Of a stretch of DNA of 10,308 nucleotides, positions 1-8,559 are shown one piece after another. A model generated the notes under the pieces. That model did not search any database and was not told the DNA's origin. It saw nothing but the letters and a program-made list of their open reading frames with translations. The position numbers and the translations under genes were made by a program. The stretch comes from Euperipatoides rowelli (taxonomy: Eukaryota > Onychophora > Udeonychophora > Euonychophora > Peripatopsidae): NCBI GenBank assembly GCA_003024985.2, contig PXIH01S0017284.1. The stretch is one strand, 5' to 3'. Numbering within the stretch: the first letter of the stretch is position 1; every line of letters begins with the position of its first letter.

Positions 1-1335
1 TTCTATTAGAACCTGAAACAATATTTCTTATGTGAGTATCCCATTTAAGATTAGACTGAATAGTCAAACCTAAAATTTTACAATAATTTACAGGATATAA
101 AGGAGTATTTAAAAATTTAAAAGAGAGATTAACTTTTTAACAGAAAAATCATGGAGCATTATATTAATTTTGATGGATTAATAATTATACCACATGAATG
201 TGCATCCTTTTCTACTCGATATAATTTTTGAGTAATATCGGTAATATTATACTTGCTACCAGTTCACAAGTGTAATATCGTCAATAAATTTGTATTTAAA
301 ATCTAAATTTTTAACCAGAGAATCGGTGGTAATAATTATTATTATACTGCCTAAAACAGATCCCTGGGGAACACCATTTGTATTACTATATGATAATTTT
401 TTGATTTAGGTAGATTGACAATTGTGAATCTATCAGTAATAAATGAAATAATTCATTGAATATTATTACGAGATGTTAAATTGCATGAATTTCTTCAAAA
501 ATATATTAAGATTGACATGGTCATAAGCTTTAACAAAATCAATAATTATTGAAGAACCACTATGACCAGGATTCTCTAAAGATTTAAGAATTGAATCTAA
601 ATATTTAGTACGGTAAAATTTAGAAGATCGATTGGGAATACCACCATACTGATCAGGGTCTAAATAAGGAATGATTATAGGTAAAATAGAATCAAGAATA
701 TGACGCTCACAAATTTATGAAATACGTGATGATATAGACAAAGGTCTAATCATATCAGGTTTGAATGGTAATTTAATTTTAGGAAGAGAGATAATGAAAG
801 ATTGTTTTCAAACTTTGGGACAAATATTCAGATCCAATGACAGATTTACGAGATATGTAATAACATCACACAGTTCTAATGCATACTCTTTAAAAATAAA
901 ATGTGAGGAGCTAGTTTTATCAGGATTTTTTTTTAGTTTATTATATGTCCACATTAGAATCAACATGTGAAATAGGAAAAGCAGGATCATGAAAATTTAG
1001 AATAGTCTTTATTTAAAGGAGGATGAGATTTAGCTAAATCACTGAAGTAATTAAATATTTCATATGCAGTTTGATCTATAGATAAATTAGGGAAACTAAT
1101 AGGTTTACTACCATTTGAACTGCCTGAAGATTTTTTTAATAAGATAATGAAAATTAGAACAGCCATAATTGATTCCATTTTCAAGTCTGGTGAATTGATA
1201 TTTTTGCAGTATTCATCGATTCTTTTATTAATTTTGACAATCTATCAACTTCGGATCTGTTTTCAGATTTAAAAGCCTTATTCTTTAAATCAATATGATT
1301 TTTTATTTTTATGTTAAACCATGATTTATCATTAT
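1..1335 (-). mobile_element. Decayed non-LTR retrotransposon (Jockey/CR1-like), left-truncated by the window edge
   Basis: Read on the minus strand, this stretch translates in pieces to the second ORF of a LINE-type retrotransposon. In order from high to low coordinates it has a linker with a PWF-type start (W at 1321-1319, then NKAFK near 1285-1270) and a region with FPNLSIDQTAYEIFNYFSDL (about 1110-1050). Next come an RT N-terminal helix block near 920-810 and the palm (see the RT entry). In intact elements this ORF encodes the reverse transcriptase that copies the RNA onto a nicked target. No apurinic-type endonuclease is visible beyond about 1335, so the copy is 5'-truncated or too decayed there. 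The end of the ORF and the 3' tail lie left of base 1. Several stops and frame changes show it is dead. The clade is assigned by eye only; membership of non-LTR elements is much surer than the Jockey/CR1 label. Confidence 0.88.
2..780 (-). pseudogene. Reverse transcriptase core of the non-LTR element, broken by stops and frameshifts
   Basis: The conserved RT blocks are readable. RPLS at 747-736 is the usual DxRPISL start. QYGGIPNRS is at 651-625, DFVKAYDHVN at 540-511 carries the first catalytic Asp, and ITDRFTIV is at 440-417. GVPQGSVLG at 375-349 is the canonical primer-grip-side motif. FIDD at 288-277 occupies the usual YADD position with both Asp kept, and LGLTIQSNLKWDTHI is at 73-29. Disruptions include a TAA near 717-715 just after RISXIC, tandem TAA TAA near 470 and a TAG after the FIDD block. 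The ITDRFTIV block is in a different frame from the DFVKAYD and GVPQG blocks, which implies at least two indels. The catalytic residues survive, but no continuous protein can be made. The changes look like neutral decay. Confidence 0.9.
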
Positions 1336-2120
1336 CTTATAATTATAAAAATAAATTACAAGCAATAAAACTGATATTGCTACTTACCATAATATATTAT
1401 ATAAAATAATTACAATCAGTAAAAGACTGGTATAATTAATAATATTTTCATTTGGCCTCATATAATTTTAATTCTATATTAGATTTGACTTCCTGCCAAC
1501 TTTGCATTGAAAACTTTAATAAATTCCTGACAAGAAATTACAAAAATTATGCGGGGAAAAAAAAGGCCATATTTCTGAAAGCTTAAATACTGCTGATTAT
1601 AACTTTATTTTCTTACACCAATTCAATTAATTATGTTTATGTTCAAATATGCTAATCCTTTAATATTAGGATTAAGAAACAAATGGTTCACCTAAGCAAC
1701 CCTTGGATTTATGTTTTCATTCCTATTAATTTATGTTAATATATTCAGAAAAATGGGACAAAGTAAAATAATTTGATTAATTATTCAGGAAGTGTTGAGG
1801 TCTAGTTTTAACGAGTAATTAATACTAGAATATTTCCTTGTTCAATCATATTTTAATATTAAAACTGTATAATAATTTGTCTTATTGGTTACAATACTTA
1901 GCTTACTGTATATACTTTGTATTTATACTTTTATCTTTTGTTAAGTGTAAATTGTAAGCAAGATTAATTTAATTTATACTAAGCAAATTAAGCTATTTTC
2001 CATATTAGAATCAAGGTTAATTTAATATAGGAAAAATATATTCTGTATCAGTATTCATATTTTGTAAAGGTCAGCTGCAAAGGACTATGAATTACCATTA
2101 AATTCATTATTAAAAGGTAT
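1336..2120. other. AT-rich non-coding stretch with small hairpins
   Basis: I see no supportable gene here. Two inverted repeats stand out. TAATCCT at 1653-1659 pairs with AGGATTA at 1668-1674. TTTTCCATATTA, from about 1997, pairs with TAATATAGGAAAA, ending near 2035, with one unpaired base. Short minus-strand GTAAGT (near 1386) has no coding-like sequence next to it. The stretch is probably intergenic or intronic. Confidence 0.5.
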
Positions 2121-2135
2121 CACCTGTGGTTACAG

Positions 2136-2250
2136 CTATAGTTCGTGCAACAAACAAGTTTACAGATAAAAATATAGAAAGAGCAGAATACCAAACAAAT
2201 AAGCTGTTTTATAAATCCACAGGTATTTTACCTCTTCCCGATTATGTATT
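2136..2250 (+). CDS. Possible internal exon of an unrecognised protein
   Basis: A 115-bp plus-strand segment lies between an acceptor-like ggttacag (ends 2135) and a strong donor match, GTAAGT at 2251-2256. One frame is open through it and reads IVRATNKFTDKNIERAEYQT near the start, ending in GILPLPDYV. The first two bases would complete a codon split by the upstream intron, and two bases are left over at the donor. The frame meets a TAA at 2250-2252 if it is not spliced, which fits an exon ending there. Composition is more protein-like than the flanks, with charged residues and few homopolymers. I do not recognise the protein. Open frames of this length also occur by chance here, so the support is the paired splice signals together with the amino-acid texture. 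Confidence 0.3.
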
Positions 2251-2289
2251 GTAAGTTTAGAGATTGAGTTGATATAAAAGAAACTCCAA

Positions 2290-2309
2290 GACCAAACAGT
2301 TATTTGGTC
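2290..2309. repeat. Short perfect hairpin
   Basis: GACCAAA (2290-2296) and TTTGGTC (2303-2309) form a 7-bp stem around a 6-base loop. It lies about 40 bases after the possible donor at 2251. No function can be inferred. Confidence 0.4.
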
Positions 2310-2476
2310 ATCTCATACTAAGCAAACTAATTACGTTCATTAGACAACTAAAATTTCTTAATATGTCTCAGGACAGTTTTAGTAACTTTACATAAACATT
2401 AACTCTCAAAATGCAATAAGTCGTGATGTGTCAAGTTTCATTTTGTTGCTACTACATCACAACACTTCCTGGATAA

Positions 2477-2981
2477 TTATACAAATACTGTGGTTTCACT
2501 GTGCTCTCCTTATCACTTTGTATTCTTCTGTATAATACTTCACACATAATGCTAGATATCCCATCTCTTCTGCCAAAAATCTTGATGGGTCAGTCAACAC
2601 CTAATCAAAAGACCAATTGACAGGAAGAATTTAATATCTTACACCCTATCTTTACCGGATACATAAAATGCCATGCTTGTCATGTTACTGCACCCAAAAC
2701 GTCACCGATTAACCAACAAATATACATCTAAACTGACACAGTCCACAACCAGCTGCATAGATTCCCAAAGATCGATAGAAGTCAGCCTAGGTTCATCTAA
2801 GCTCTTAGATACTCATCCCCCTAACAAATGAGCCCAGACTGTCCTGAATGTTCTTGAAATAGCTGACAGACAGGATAACATCAGAGGGTTTACTAAAGGC
2901 TACATTTACTCAGATTCTGAGCCTAGTTCACAATCCGATGAGTGGACAGCTAAATGCAACATACCCACATTACTTGTTTAA
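2477..2981 (+). pseudogene. GC-richer relic of a coding sequence, unrecognised
   Basis: This stretch is visibly richer in G and C than its surroundings and has two long overlapping plus-strand frames, each with a single TGA. The first runs 2477-2728 with TGA at 2618-2620 and includes LDIPSLLPKILMGQ and IKCHACHVTAPKT; it closes at TAA 2729-2731. The second runs 2667-2981 with TGA at 2829-2831 and includes RQDNIRGFTKGYIYSDSE, ending at TAA 2979-2981. A frame change somewhere in 2667-2728 would join them into one decayed frame of about 168 codons. The minus strand is closed in all frames over the later part. A CxxC is present, but I recognise no domain. It could be a processed pseudogene, a transposon-encoded protein relic or chance. 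Confidence 0.28.
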
Positions 2982-3004
2982 GGCAAAAAGAAAAACATTT
3001 AATC

Positions 3005-3115
3005 TTTCTACAATAATTGAAAAATTGTAATTGCCCATGCACTTTTGATCAAAAGTGCATGGACAATTACAATTGTTAAATTTGAATAAGAGACTTGTCA
3101 ATATTTCTACAATAA
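3005..3115 (+). repeat. 12-bp direct repeat pair flanking a palindrome
   Basis: TTTCTACAATAA occurs at 3005-3016 and again at 3104-3115, one copy on each side of the 52-bp palindrome at 3023-3074. The copies are too far from the palindrome ends to be simple target-site duplications of it. They could still mark the edges of a small inserted or duplicated segment of about 100 bp. Confidence 0.45.
3023..3074. repeat. 52-bp near-perfect spacerless palindrome
   Basis: The arms are 26 bp each and centred between 3048 and 3049 on TGATCA. The only mismatch is C at 3034 against A at 3063. The pattern is TTGTAATTGCCCATGCAC, TTTTGATCAAAA, then the reverse complement of the first part. It could extrude as a cruciform, or fold as a long hairpin if transcribed. 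Such structures arise as terminal-inverted-repeat remnants of foldback elements or by inverted duplication. No coding sequence lies beside it. Confidence 0.85.
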
Positions 3116-3119
3116 ATTA

Positions 3120-4734
3120 ACACTTTCCAATTCATGTTCTGAATCCACACAACCCCCTTAAAAACCACCATAATAAAAAACAGATTTAGCTGCTGAAAAA
3201 CAAGCTGAAAATTTTATTTAAAATACATTACCAATCAAAAATAAAACTTGGAACAAATACATATTTACAATCACAATCACTTATTCCTTTACTAAGAAAA
3301 AAATTATAATCTCCACTCACATTCACAATCCCAAAAAGAACAAAATAAAAAACAACCATTTTGAATTAATATGACATGACTTACTGGTCTGCAAAATTTT
3401 TTTTACGTTAAATCTTAATTTCAGCTGAAGAAATAAAATTCATATTTTAATCATAATCTAACCAAAAAGAATTTGAACAAAGATCTTAAAACATAAATTG
3501 AAGGAAAGTTCTTTCTAAACTGTCCAATTTCTGTGAAATGAAGGTGAAGTGGTATTTCAAAATATGGAGTAATGAGGTTTAATTTTAACTTTTTTACATG
3601 ATAATCGGTTGACAAACTGATTCTTAAAAGTCCAACAGAATTTTATTAAATAAAGTACATATAATTTCAGACGATGTAGCCATACTTGCAATCGAAAGTA
3701 GATTAGATGAATTTAATATAGGTTGATTTATATTTAGTGCATGCTTTTATTTACTTTAAAGATTACAAGTTTACTTTAAATAATCACACTAACAATTCAC
3801 ATACACTTGTCATAAAATTCTGCTGTCATGTTCCAAACAGCCTGTTAGCCGCAATTGGAACAACTAAATAAGTTTAAAATCAAATTAGAACTGTAAAACT
3901 TCAACTAAAGTTTCCTTTTTCTTTAGTCAAATACATAAATATTGACTTCCAAGTGTGATAATGATAATTATGGATAGAACATTAAAATCCAGGATATAAA
4001 GTTGCATTTATCTATAACACCAGAATTTGACAATTACTGTAAAGATTTTAAGACAGTAAAATTATCTATGTACAGTATATATCGTTTAAGAATCAATAAG
4101 TTTCCACATTTATACTTAAACAAATTTATTAAACTAATGCAATGCTTTAAATTTATGGATTATTTAATATGATCTGACTAACTATGTTAAATAATACTAA
4201 TTTATAAGAAAATTCGACCATGTTAGCCTAGTACAATACCATTGTTAGCATTATATATGTCTAGTAACATCCTGACCCAGAATACAATTTTGTTATAGCG
4301 TCACTTTGGTAACATTTATTAAAGGTGGATAGTTGTACATTTGTATCGTTTGTAAAATTGTAATATCTCAACCAGTATTAAACATTTTGGATTAATCTAC
4401 AGTTAGTAATTGAAAGTTATTTGATATTTTACTAGTTATAAGTTATTTGCTGCTTTTAATGATATTTATGCCCATAACTTTAATAATAAAAACATACACA
4501 ATAATCAATTACAGTGTATTTAAAAATATAACATTCATTTGAAGCCATTAACTTCTTTGGATTGTTTACAAAATATAATCTTATGCAGTATTCTAAGTGA
4601 AATAAAAATACAAATAATTCTGACAAGATCCCTGCAATTTTAAATTGATCAAGGGTCGTGTTCAAGTCAGACTAAAACATGCACTCTACTATATCCATTA
4701 AGCAATAATCTTTTAATTTTTTTCTCAATCCCAA
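3120..4734. other. Long AT-rich stretch without a supportable gene
   Basis: All six frames are closed often and composition is uniformly AT-rich. A 33-codon plus-strand frame at 3628-3726 follows a polypyrimidine-poor ttcag at 3666-3670 and reads DDVAILAIESRLDEFN. Only one splice signal is present and I do not call it. TTTACTTTAAA is repeated near 3751 and 3770. The stretch probably belongs to intergenic or intronic DNA. Confidence 0.45.
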
Positions 4735-4747
4735 CCCCCCCCCCCCC
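4735..4747 (+). repeat. Poly-C tract (C13)
   Basis: Thirteen consecutive C residues lie in an otherwise AT-rich setting, preceded by CCAA and followed by AACC. The minus strand is G13. Length is likely variable between individuals or assemblies. Confidence 0.9.
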
Positions 4748-4893
4748 AACCTTTTTTATGTATTATAAATAATGACGGTGTCGAAACAAAAAATAATTTT
4801 CAATAACTATTAGGTTTACTAGAATTTTAATAGGGGTCAGAGTTCGAAAATTAGTCTGCTCCACAGTGTTGGACTGGTAAATTTTTGTGGCGG

Positions 4894-4943
4894 GAAACTA
4901 TCTTTTAGCTAATTCAAGCTAGGCAGCGCTACCTAGTAGTTTC
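4894..4943. repeat. Nested inverted repeats (possible hairpin)
   Basis: GAAACTA (4894-4900) pairs with TAGTTTC (4937-4943). Inside it CTAGG (4919-4923) pairs with CCTAG (4932-4936) around the loop CAGCGCTA. TAGCT/AGCTA within the left half offers an alternative fold. This is a GC-richer patch in AT-rich flanks and may be the remains of a small transposon. No function is evident. Confidence 0.4.
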
Positions 4944-5196
4944 TAGAATTACACCACATATTTTAATTTATTTATGTTTAAATAAATAAAATACCCAAAC
5001 TTTTATTTTAACTACCATCTTTGCTTTGTTCTTAAATTAAACTCTTTTAAAATAATCTATTTTTACATTAAAAATGCTCACTGAAACTATGTGTTATTTT
5101 TCTACCTGATTGGATAGACAGCAACTCCAGAGGTCTGACCTGCTTAAATTTGTGGTCAACATCTATAATTTTGGAGCTACAACATTTTTTTTACAG

Positions 5197-5297
5197 GTTC
5201 AATTGTCACGAAAACTAAAACTAAGCACACAGCAACATGTCTTGAGGAAGAAGCTTGGCTTATGGCAAATACTGTATATCAAAGCTCTCGGCAATAA
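5197..5297 (+). CDS. Weak candidate terminal exon, unrecognised
   Basis: A stretch of T followed by tacag (ending 5196) resembles a splice acceptor. After it one plus-strand frame reads IVTKTKTKHTATCLEEEAWL and continues to a TAA at 5295-5297, with AATAAA overlapping the stop (5293-5298). A second frame over the same bases is also open, from an ATG at 5110 to 5376, and is richer in aromatic and basic residues. The two cannot both be real in the usual way. I prefer the spliced reading for its acidic run and acceptor, but no family is recognised and chance is quite possible. Confidence 0.2.
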
Positions 5298-5399
5298 ATT
5301 TTATAAGCTTTGTTACAGTAGCTCAAGTATAGGCCCCCATTCAAATAAAATTGATTATTTCTTTTGTAACATTTGACAATTTAATTAATTTTAAAAAGT

Positions 5400-6285
5400 T
5401 ATCAAATGAACTCAAAATTATTTCATGCTTAATAAAAATATAATATATATAGCTTTTAAAAATGTAGAAAATATGATTGTAATTTTGATATTTATGCTTT
5501 AATATTCTGCCATTCATGTTTAGTTCAACTTTATATTTTTTTAGATGGTTTTGGGCCGGTCATGATTGGTAGGCTGTTTCTTTTTATCACATCAAGAACA
5601 ACTTCTACAAAAACATTTTAATTGGCTAATTGTATAGTTTGTGAACTATTTTTATTATTATCCCACAAATGTACTTTGGTATCAAACCCTATATTAATAT
5701 TATTGACAACATTAAAATCCAAATAGGCCAAAACGCTAGAGCAAAAAAATGGTACTAACTTAGTACTTGCACTAATTCATATTTAATGTATAGTGTGTGC
5801 ACTTTCACAATTATATTTAATCATTTTTTGTATAAAATTTTAAGTCAATATAATGTAATGATATAAATAGGGGAGGGGTGGTCTAGTGCTGCGTAGAACA
5901 AAATATTAAATGGTTTTTAGCTAACCATTCTTTTAATTTTTAATAAATTTTTTAAGCAATAAACAAAAATCTATAAAATGCATAAAATAAAGACAAATTA
6001 ATGACTAAATAATACTTTTAATTGACTAAATATTTAAACGTGTTAATAAATTAAGTCATTTAAGAATATAGCTTTTCTTTTCTTCACATCTTTCATTTTA
6101 GTAAATTATATTTTTTTATGGAAAAGATGGACTAATTTATTAATCCAAGCATTTAATAAACAGCTACCCATCACCTTTGCCTTTTAAATAGTAGCATCAT
6201 TATCCTTTTTTAACAAAATTGTTAAATAAAAACTTTGAATACCAGTGATAATTTAATTTTCATATCACAAATAAGTTACATGTGT
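5400..6285. other. AT-rich non-coding stretch
   Basis: I see no supportable gene. A 25-codon plus-strand frame after ttttttag (ends 5544) reads DGFGPVMIGRLF and closes at 5619-5621. It is too short to call. The rest is AT-rich sequence with frequent stops in all frames. Confidence 0.4.
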
Positions 6286-6303
6286 AATGTATGATCGTTA
6301 CAG

Positions 6304-6401
6304 ACAGTCAATGGACCTATTTAAAAAAGCCGTGTGTGTATGCTGGAACCGAATGGGCATTACATCTTTACACAGTTGCAAACAATAAATTAAAAATGTG
6401 A
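6304..6401 (+). CDS. Candidate terminal exon of an unrecognised protein
   Basis: An acceptor-like gttacag ends at 6303. The frame that follows reads SQWTYLKKPCVYAGTEWALH, continues with LYTVANNKLKM and stops at TGA 6399-6401. An AATAAA (6384-6389) lies just before the stop, which is close for a poly(A) signal. Two Trp, a Cys and several Gly and Pro codons in a GC-richer patch look more like protein than the translated flanks. The same frame is also open back to an ATG at 6291, giving 36 codons without splicing. I recognise no family. No polypyrimidine tract precedes the acceptor, so confidence is limited. Confidence 0.28.
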
Positions 6402-6906
6402 AAGTATTGTAGAATCATAATATTTTAAATGTTCCAAGATCTAATTATACAAAAAGTCGATTAAATACAGATATTTTAAGAAAATGATTAATGCAAAACT
6501 GGAAGCTTTTTTTTTTTTACTGGTATGGTTTAAGATTAATGACTTCAGTTATGTTATAGTGGCTGGAAGTTTTTGTTCAACACGACATTAATCAATATTT
6601 TAATATTTTTTTTAAATAAGATGTCAAAATTTCTTGTATTTGCATTTAGCTTATATTTTTTTAAAAAAAAAATATGATTTGAACATAAATTGCGAAAGAA
6701 AATTTGCTAAAGGAAAATAATAAATTCAATAATTTCAATTAAAAATACATAAGACTATTAAGTTTGTTCTTTGCGATCTATATTTAAATGCTTATTATAA
6801 TACGTTACAATTTCTGGTACTGTATTTATATCTATTTGGCATGGCCTACAATATATTAAAAAAAATTATCATAATATTAATTGTAGTGCGGAATTAATGT
6901 TTAGAC

Positions 6907-6942
6907 AATTATAGAATGGGGAATTATAGAATGGGGAATTAT
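6907..6942 (+). repeat. 15-bp tandem repeat, about 2.4 copies
   Basis: AATTATAGAATGGGG occurs at 6907-6921 and 6922-6936, followed by a partial third copy, AATTAT, at 6937-6942. The two full copies are identical, which suggests a recent slippage or duplication. Confidence 0.9.
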
Positions 6943-7305
6943 TTCAATTAAACAAAAATGGCCCAAATTGAGATCCCTATTTCTATACCAAAAAAAAATG
7001 CTTTAATTATTGTAAATAAGTTTGGTAAATAGTCCAATAATTCTTATATTCTATTGTGTAAATTGTGATAGCTGCTGCCCCTCCTCCCTCTTCATAATAA
7101 ATTAAAATAGAGTCAATAAAGTTTGGATACTGTTGTTTTTTAAATTATAGTAATGTCAATATAGATAACTAAGTCTATTTTTTTCTTTAAATTTAAAGAA
7201 TATTTGGTAATAAAATTTACTGTAAGTTTGCTGAAATTTCATTGCTCAAATTCTAAAATTTATTTTCATGACAGCTTGCCGTTGCAGCTTATGGATTCAT
7301 GCGGC

Positions 7306-7322
7306 AAAAAAAAAAAAAAAAA
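7306..7322 (+). repeat. Poly-A tract (A17)
   Basis: Seventeen A residues follow GCGGC and precede GTTTCAGG. It could be a retroposed tail or simple slippage. No target-site duplication was found around it by eye, so an insertion is not claimed. Confidence 0.85.
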
Positions 7323-7580
7323 GTTTCAGGAGGCAATGAAGTGATATTTTGCAAGGCTTGCAGGTTGCCCTTTAGACAAGTATAAAATGTTGTGAATTTC
7401 CTAACAATGGGGTGATGCAAACTTTTCTCTGTCAACTGGGATGAACAATATATCTACAAACATTTACTAACTGATATTACAAAATTTACAATCACCTCGA
7501 CACAAAACCTTACATACAATTATTAAAATTACCCACCTTCCCATCAGAAATGATCAGTTACAAGAAACCAAACAAATTAA

Positions 7581-7601
7581 AAATGGAACTAAGTTCCATT
7601 T
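7581..7601. repeat. Perfect 9-bp hairpin with 3-base loop
   Basis: AAATGGAAC (7581-7589) and GTTCCATTT (7593-7601) are perfect inverted copies separated by TAA. It is a compact fold on either strand. No gene is next to it. Confidence 0.6.
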
Positions 7602-7818
7602 GTGAAGATGAGATCTGACTCCACATACAATATATATGCAGTATGTGAAATACTATAAATGGCTCCATTAATGCTAAATAAAAATTTTCAAGTTTAAATT
7701 TTAATTTCATGTTTATTAATCAGAATTTTTCAGAAAAAAACCTAAAATAGTTATCTCTATTTATAATGATGTTCATTGCTGATGTTTCCATCAAATCAGA
7801 ATGAAATAATTGAACTAA

Positions 7819-7922
7819 GTTGTGTTTAGTTGCATGTTTGAACTATTGAGTACTATAAAAAAAAATAATGATAACTCTCTCAAAATTGCATTTTCTTAAA
7901 ATCAAATGCAACTAAGTACCAC
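7819..7922. repeat. Separated inverted repeat of about 17 bp (possible MITE relic)
   Basis: The left arm at 7819-7835 ends in TTAGTTGCAT and the right arm at 7906-7922 begins ATGCAACTAA. Ten bases pair perfectly, and 14 of 17 match when the arms are extended outward. About 70 bases separate them. The layout resembles a small non-autonomous element. I found no clear target-site duplication. Confidence 0.35.
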
Positions 7923-8099
7923 AGAGTATAAAAAAAATCTGGTCTTATTTATTCACTACTACTAAACTTAGAAACAGGATTGTAAAAAAAAAATTGTAGT
8001 GAGAATAAAGTTCAGATTTAGAAATCTACTATCATTTTAAAAAAAAGACAAAATAACCTTACCATTATTTTTTCTTATTTACTCCTTAATGTTAAAATA

Positions 8100-8460
8100 A
8101 TATAAAAGATCCAGATTTATTTGTATTAATTTCATAATTTATTTTTAAAAAGATTTGTATTCATTTATCTCGAACTAAATAAAAAGTGCTAAAACAAATA
8201 AAAATATTTTACAACTATATATTTACAGTGCAGTAAATGTTATTTAGCCATGAAGTTAAAAGGCTATACAGAGACTAGAGAAAAAAAAAGTCTTGTTTTT
8301 TTTTTAAAATCACCACAAATCTACTTGAAGATAGATACGACAGTTTTAAAATCCTAATTTTAGGCAGCTTCTGACTTCAATACGTGATCTTCCAAGTTTT
8401 GGGCGAGCATTCCGTCTGGAAAAACAATATGATGGCATGTACCGCCCCACTTAAGGTAGT
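8100..8460 (-). other. Probable 3' UTR of the CDK5-like gene
   Basis: This stretch follows the TAG of the kinase exon on the minus strand and has no open frame. Minus-strand AATAAA hexamers lie at 8143-8138 and 8121-8116, with another at 7953-7948, so transcripts could end shortly after any of them. I set the left limit near the second hexamer; it is an inference. The piece holds an A9/T10 inverted tract at 8281-8305. Confidence 0.4.
8281..8305. repeat. A9 ... T10 inverted homopolymer pair
   Basis: Nine A (8281-8289) and ten T (8296-8305) are separated by GTCTTG. In the minus-strand transcript of the kinase gene this would form a simple A-U hairpin with a 6-base loop, inside the proposed 3' UTR. 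Confidence 0.6.
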
Positions 8461-8559
8461 CTAGCCACTACGAATGGCCGGATTTAAATCTGCAAAGAAA
8501 TGATGCTGCATACTCTCTTCTGCGGATATCCGACCTGACGGATTACACACAAGGAGCCT
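8461..8559 (-). CDS. Cdk5: Terminal coding exon of a cyclin-dependent kinase, CDK5-like (partial gene)
   Basis: Translated on the minus strand from 8559, the 33 codons read RLLVCNPSGRISAEESMQHH followed by FFADLNPAIRSG and TAG (8463-8461). This is the end of the kinase C-lobe, subdomain XI. The (L)LxxxPxxRISAEExMxHxFF pattern contains the invariant Arg that salt-bridges to the Glu of the APE motif. The CNP, ISAEE and short tail ending soon after the final helix match CDK5 better than CDK1/2 or the PCTAIRE kinases. CDK5 is a Ser/Thr kinase activated by p35-type partners, best known in neurons. The exon starts at a minus-strand AG (8561-8560) behind a T-rich tract. No stop or frameshift interrupts it and it is GC-richer than its flanks, so it looks functional. 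The other exons lie beyond 10308. Orthology to CDK5 rests on only 32 residues. Confidence 0.72.
   Translation of the reverse strand, partial: RLLVCNPSGRISAEESMQHHFFADLNPAIRSG

Larger units (their letters stand above)
6402..8100. other. AT-rich stretch without a supportable gene
   Basis: It contains homopolymer tracts, a 15-bp tandem repeat and several inverted repeats, listed separately. A GC-richer patch at about 7290-7445 is open in parts on both strands. The plus strand reads GNEVIFCKAC followed by stops. The minus strand reads KFASPHC, a TAG, then IHNILYLSKGQPASLAKYH. This might be a decayed coding relic, but strand and family cannot be settled. Confidence 0.4.

Noticed and set aside
808-1184. 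Minus-strand frames of 60 and 65 codons beginning with Met
   Set aside because: Not separate genes; they are fragments of the retrotransposon ORF and are covered by that entry.
1360-1440. Minus-strand GTAAGT donor-like site near 1386
   Set aside because: The sequence that would be the exon end is pure AT-rich sequence with no open coding-like frame.
3628-3726. Plus-strand 32-codon frame reading DDVAILAIESRLDEFN after ttcag, superficially like an RT YADD region or an exon
   Set aside because: Only one splice-like signal, no neighbouring RT motifs on that strand, and frames this long are common by chance here.
4480-4665. Minus-strand 61-codon frame
   Set aside because: No motif, AT-driven composition and no splice or start context; taken as chance.
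5545-5621. Plus-strand frame DGFGPVMIGRLF after a T-rich acceptor-like site
   Set aside because: Only 25 codons; any resemblance to acyltransferase C-termini is too weak to name.
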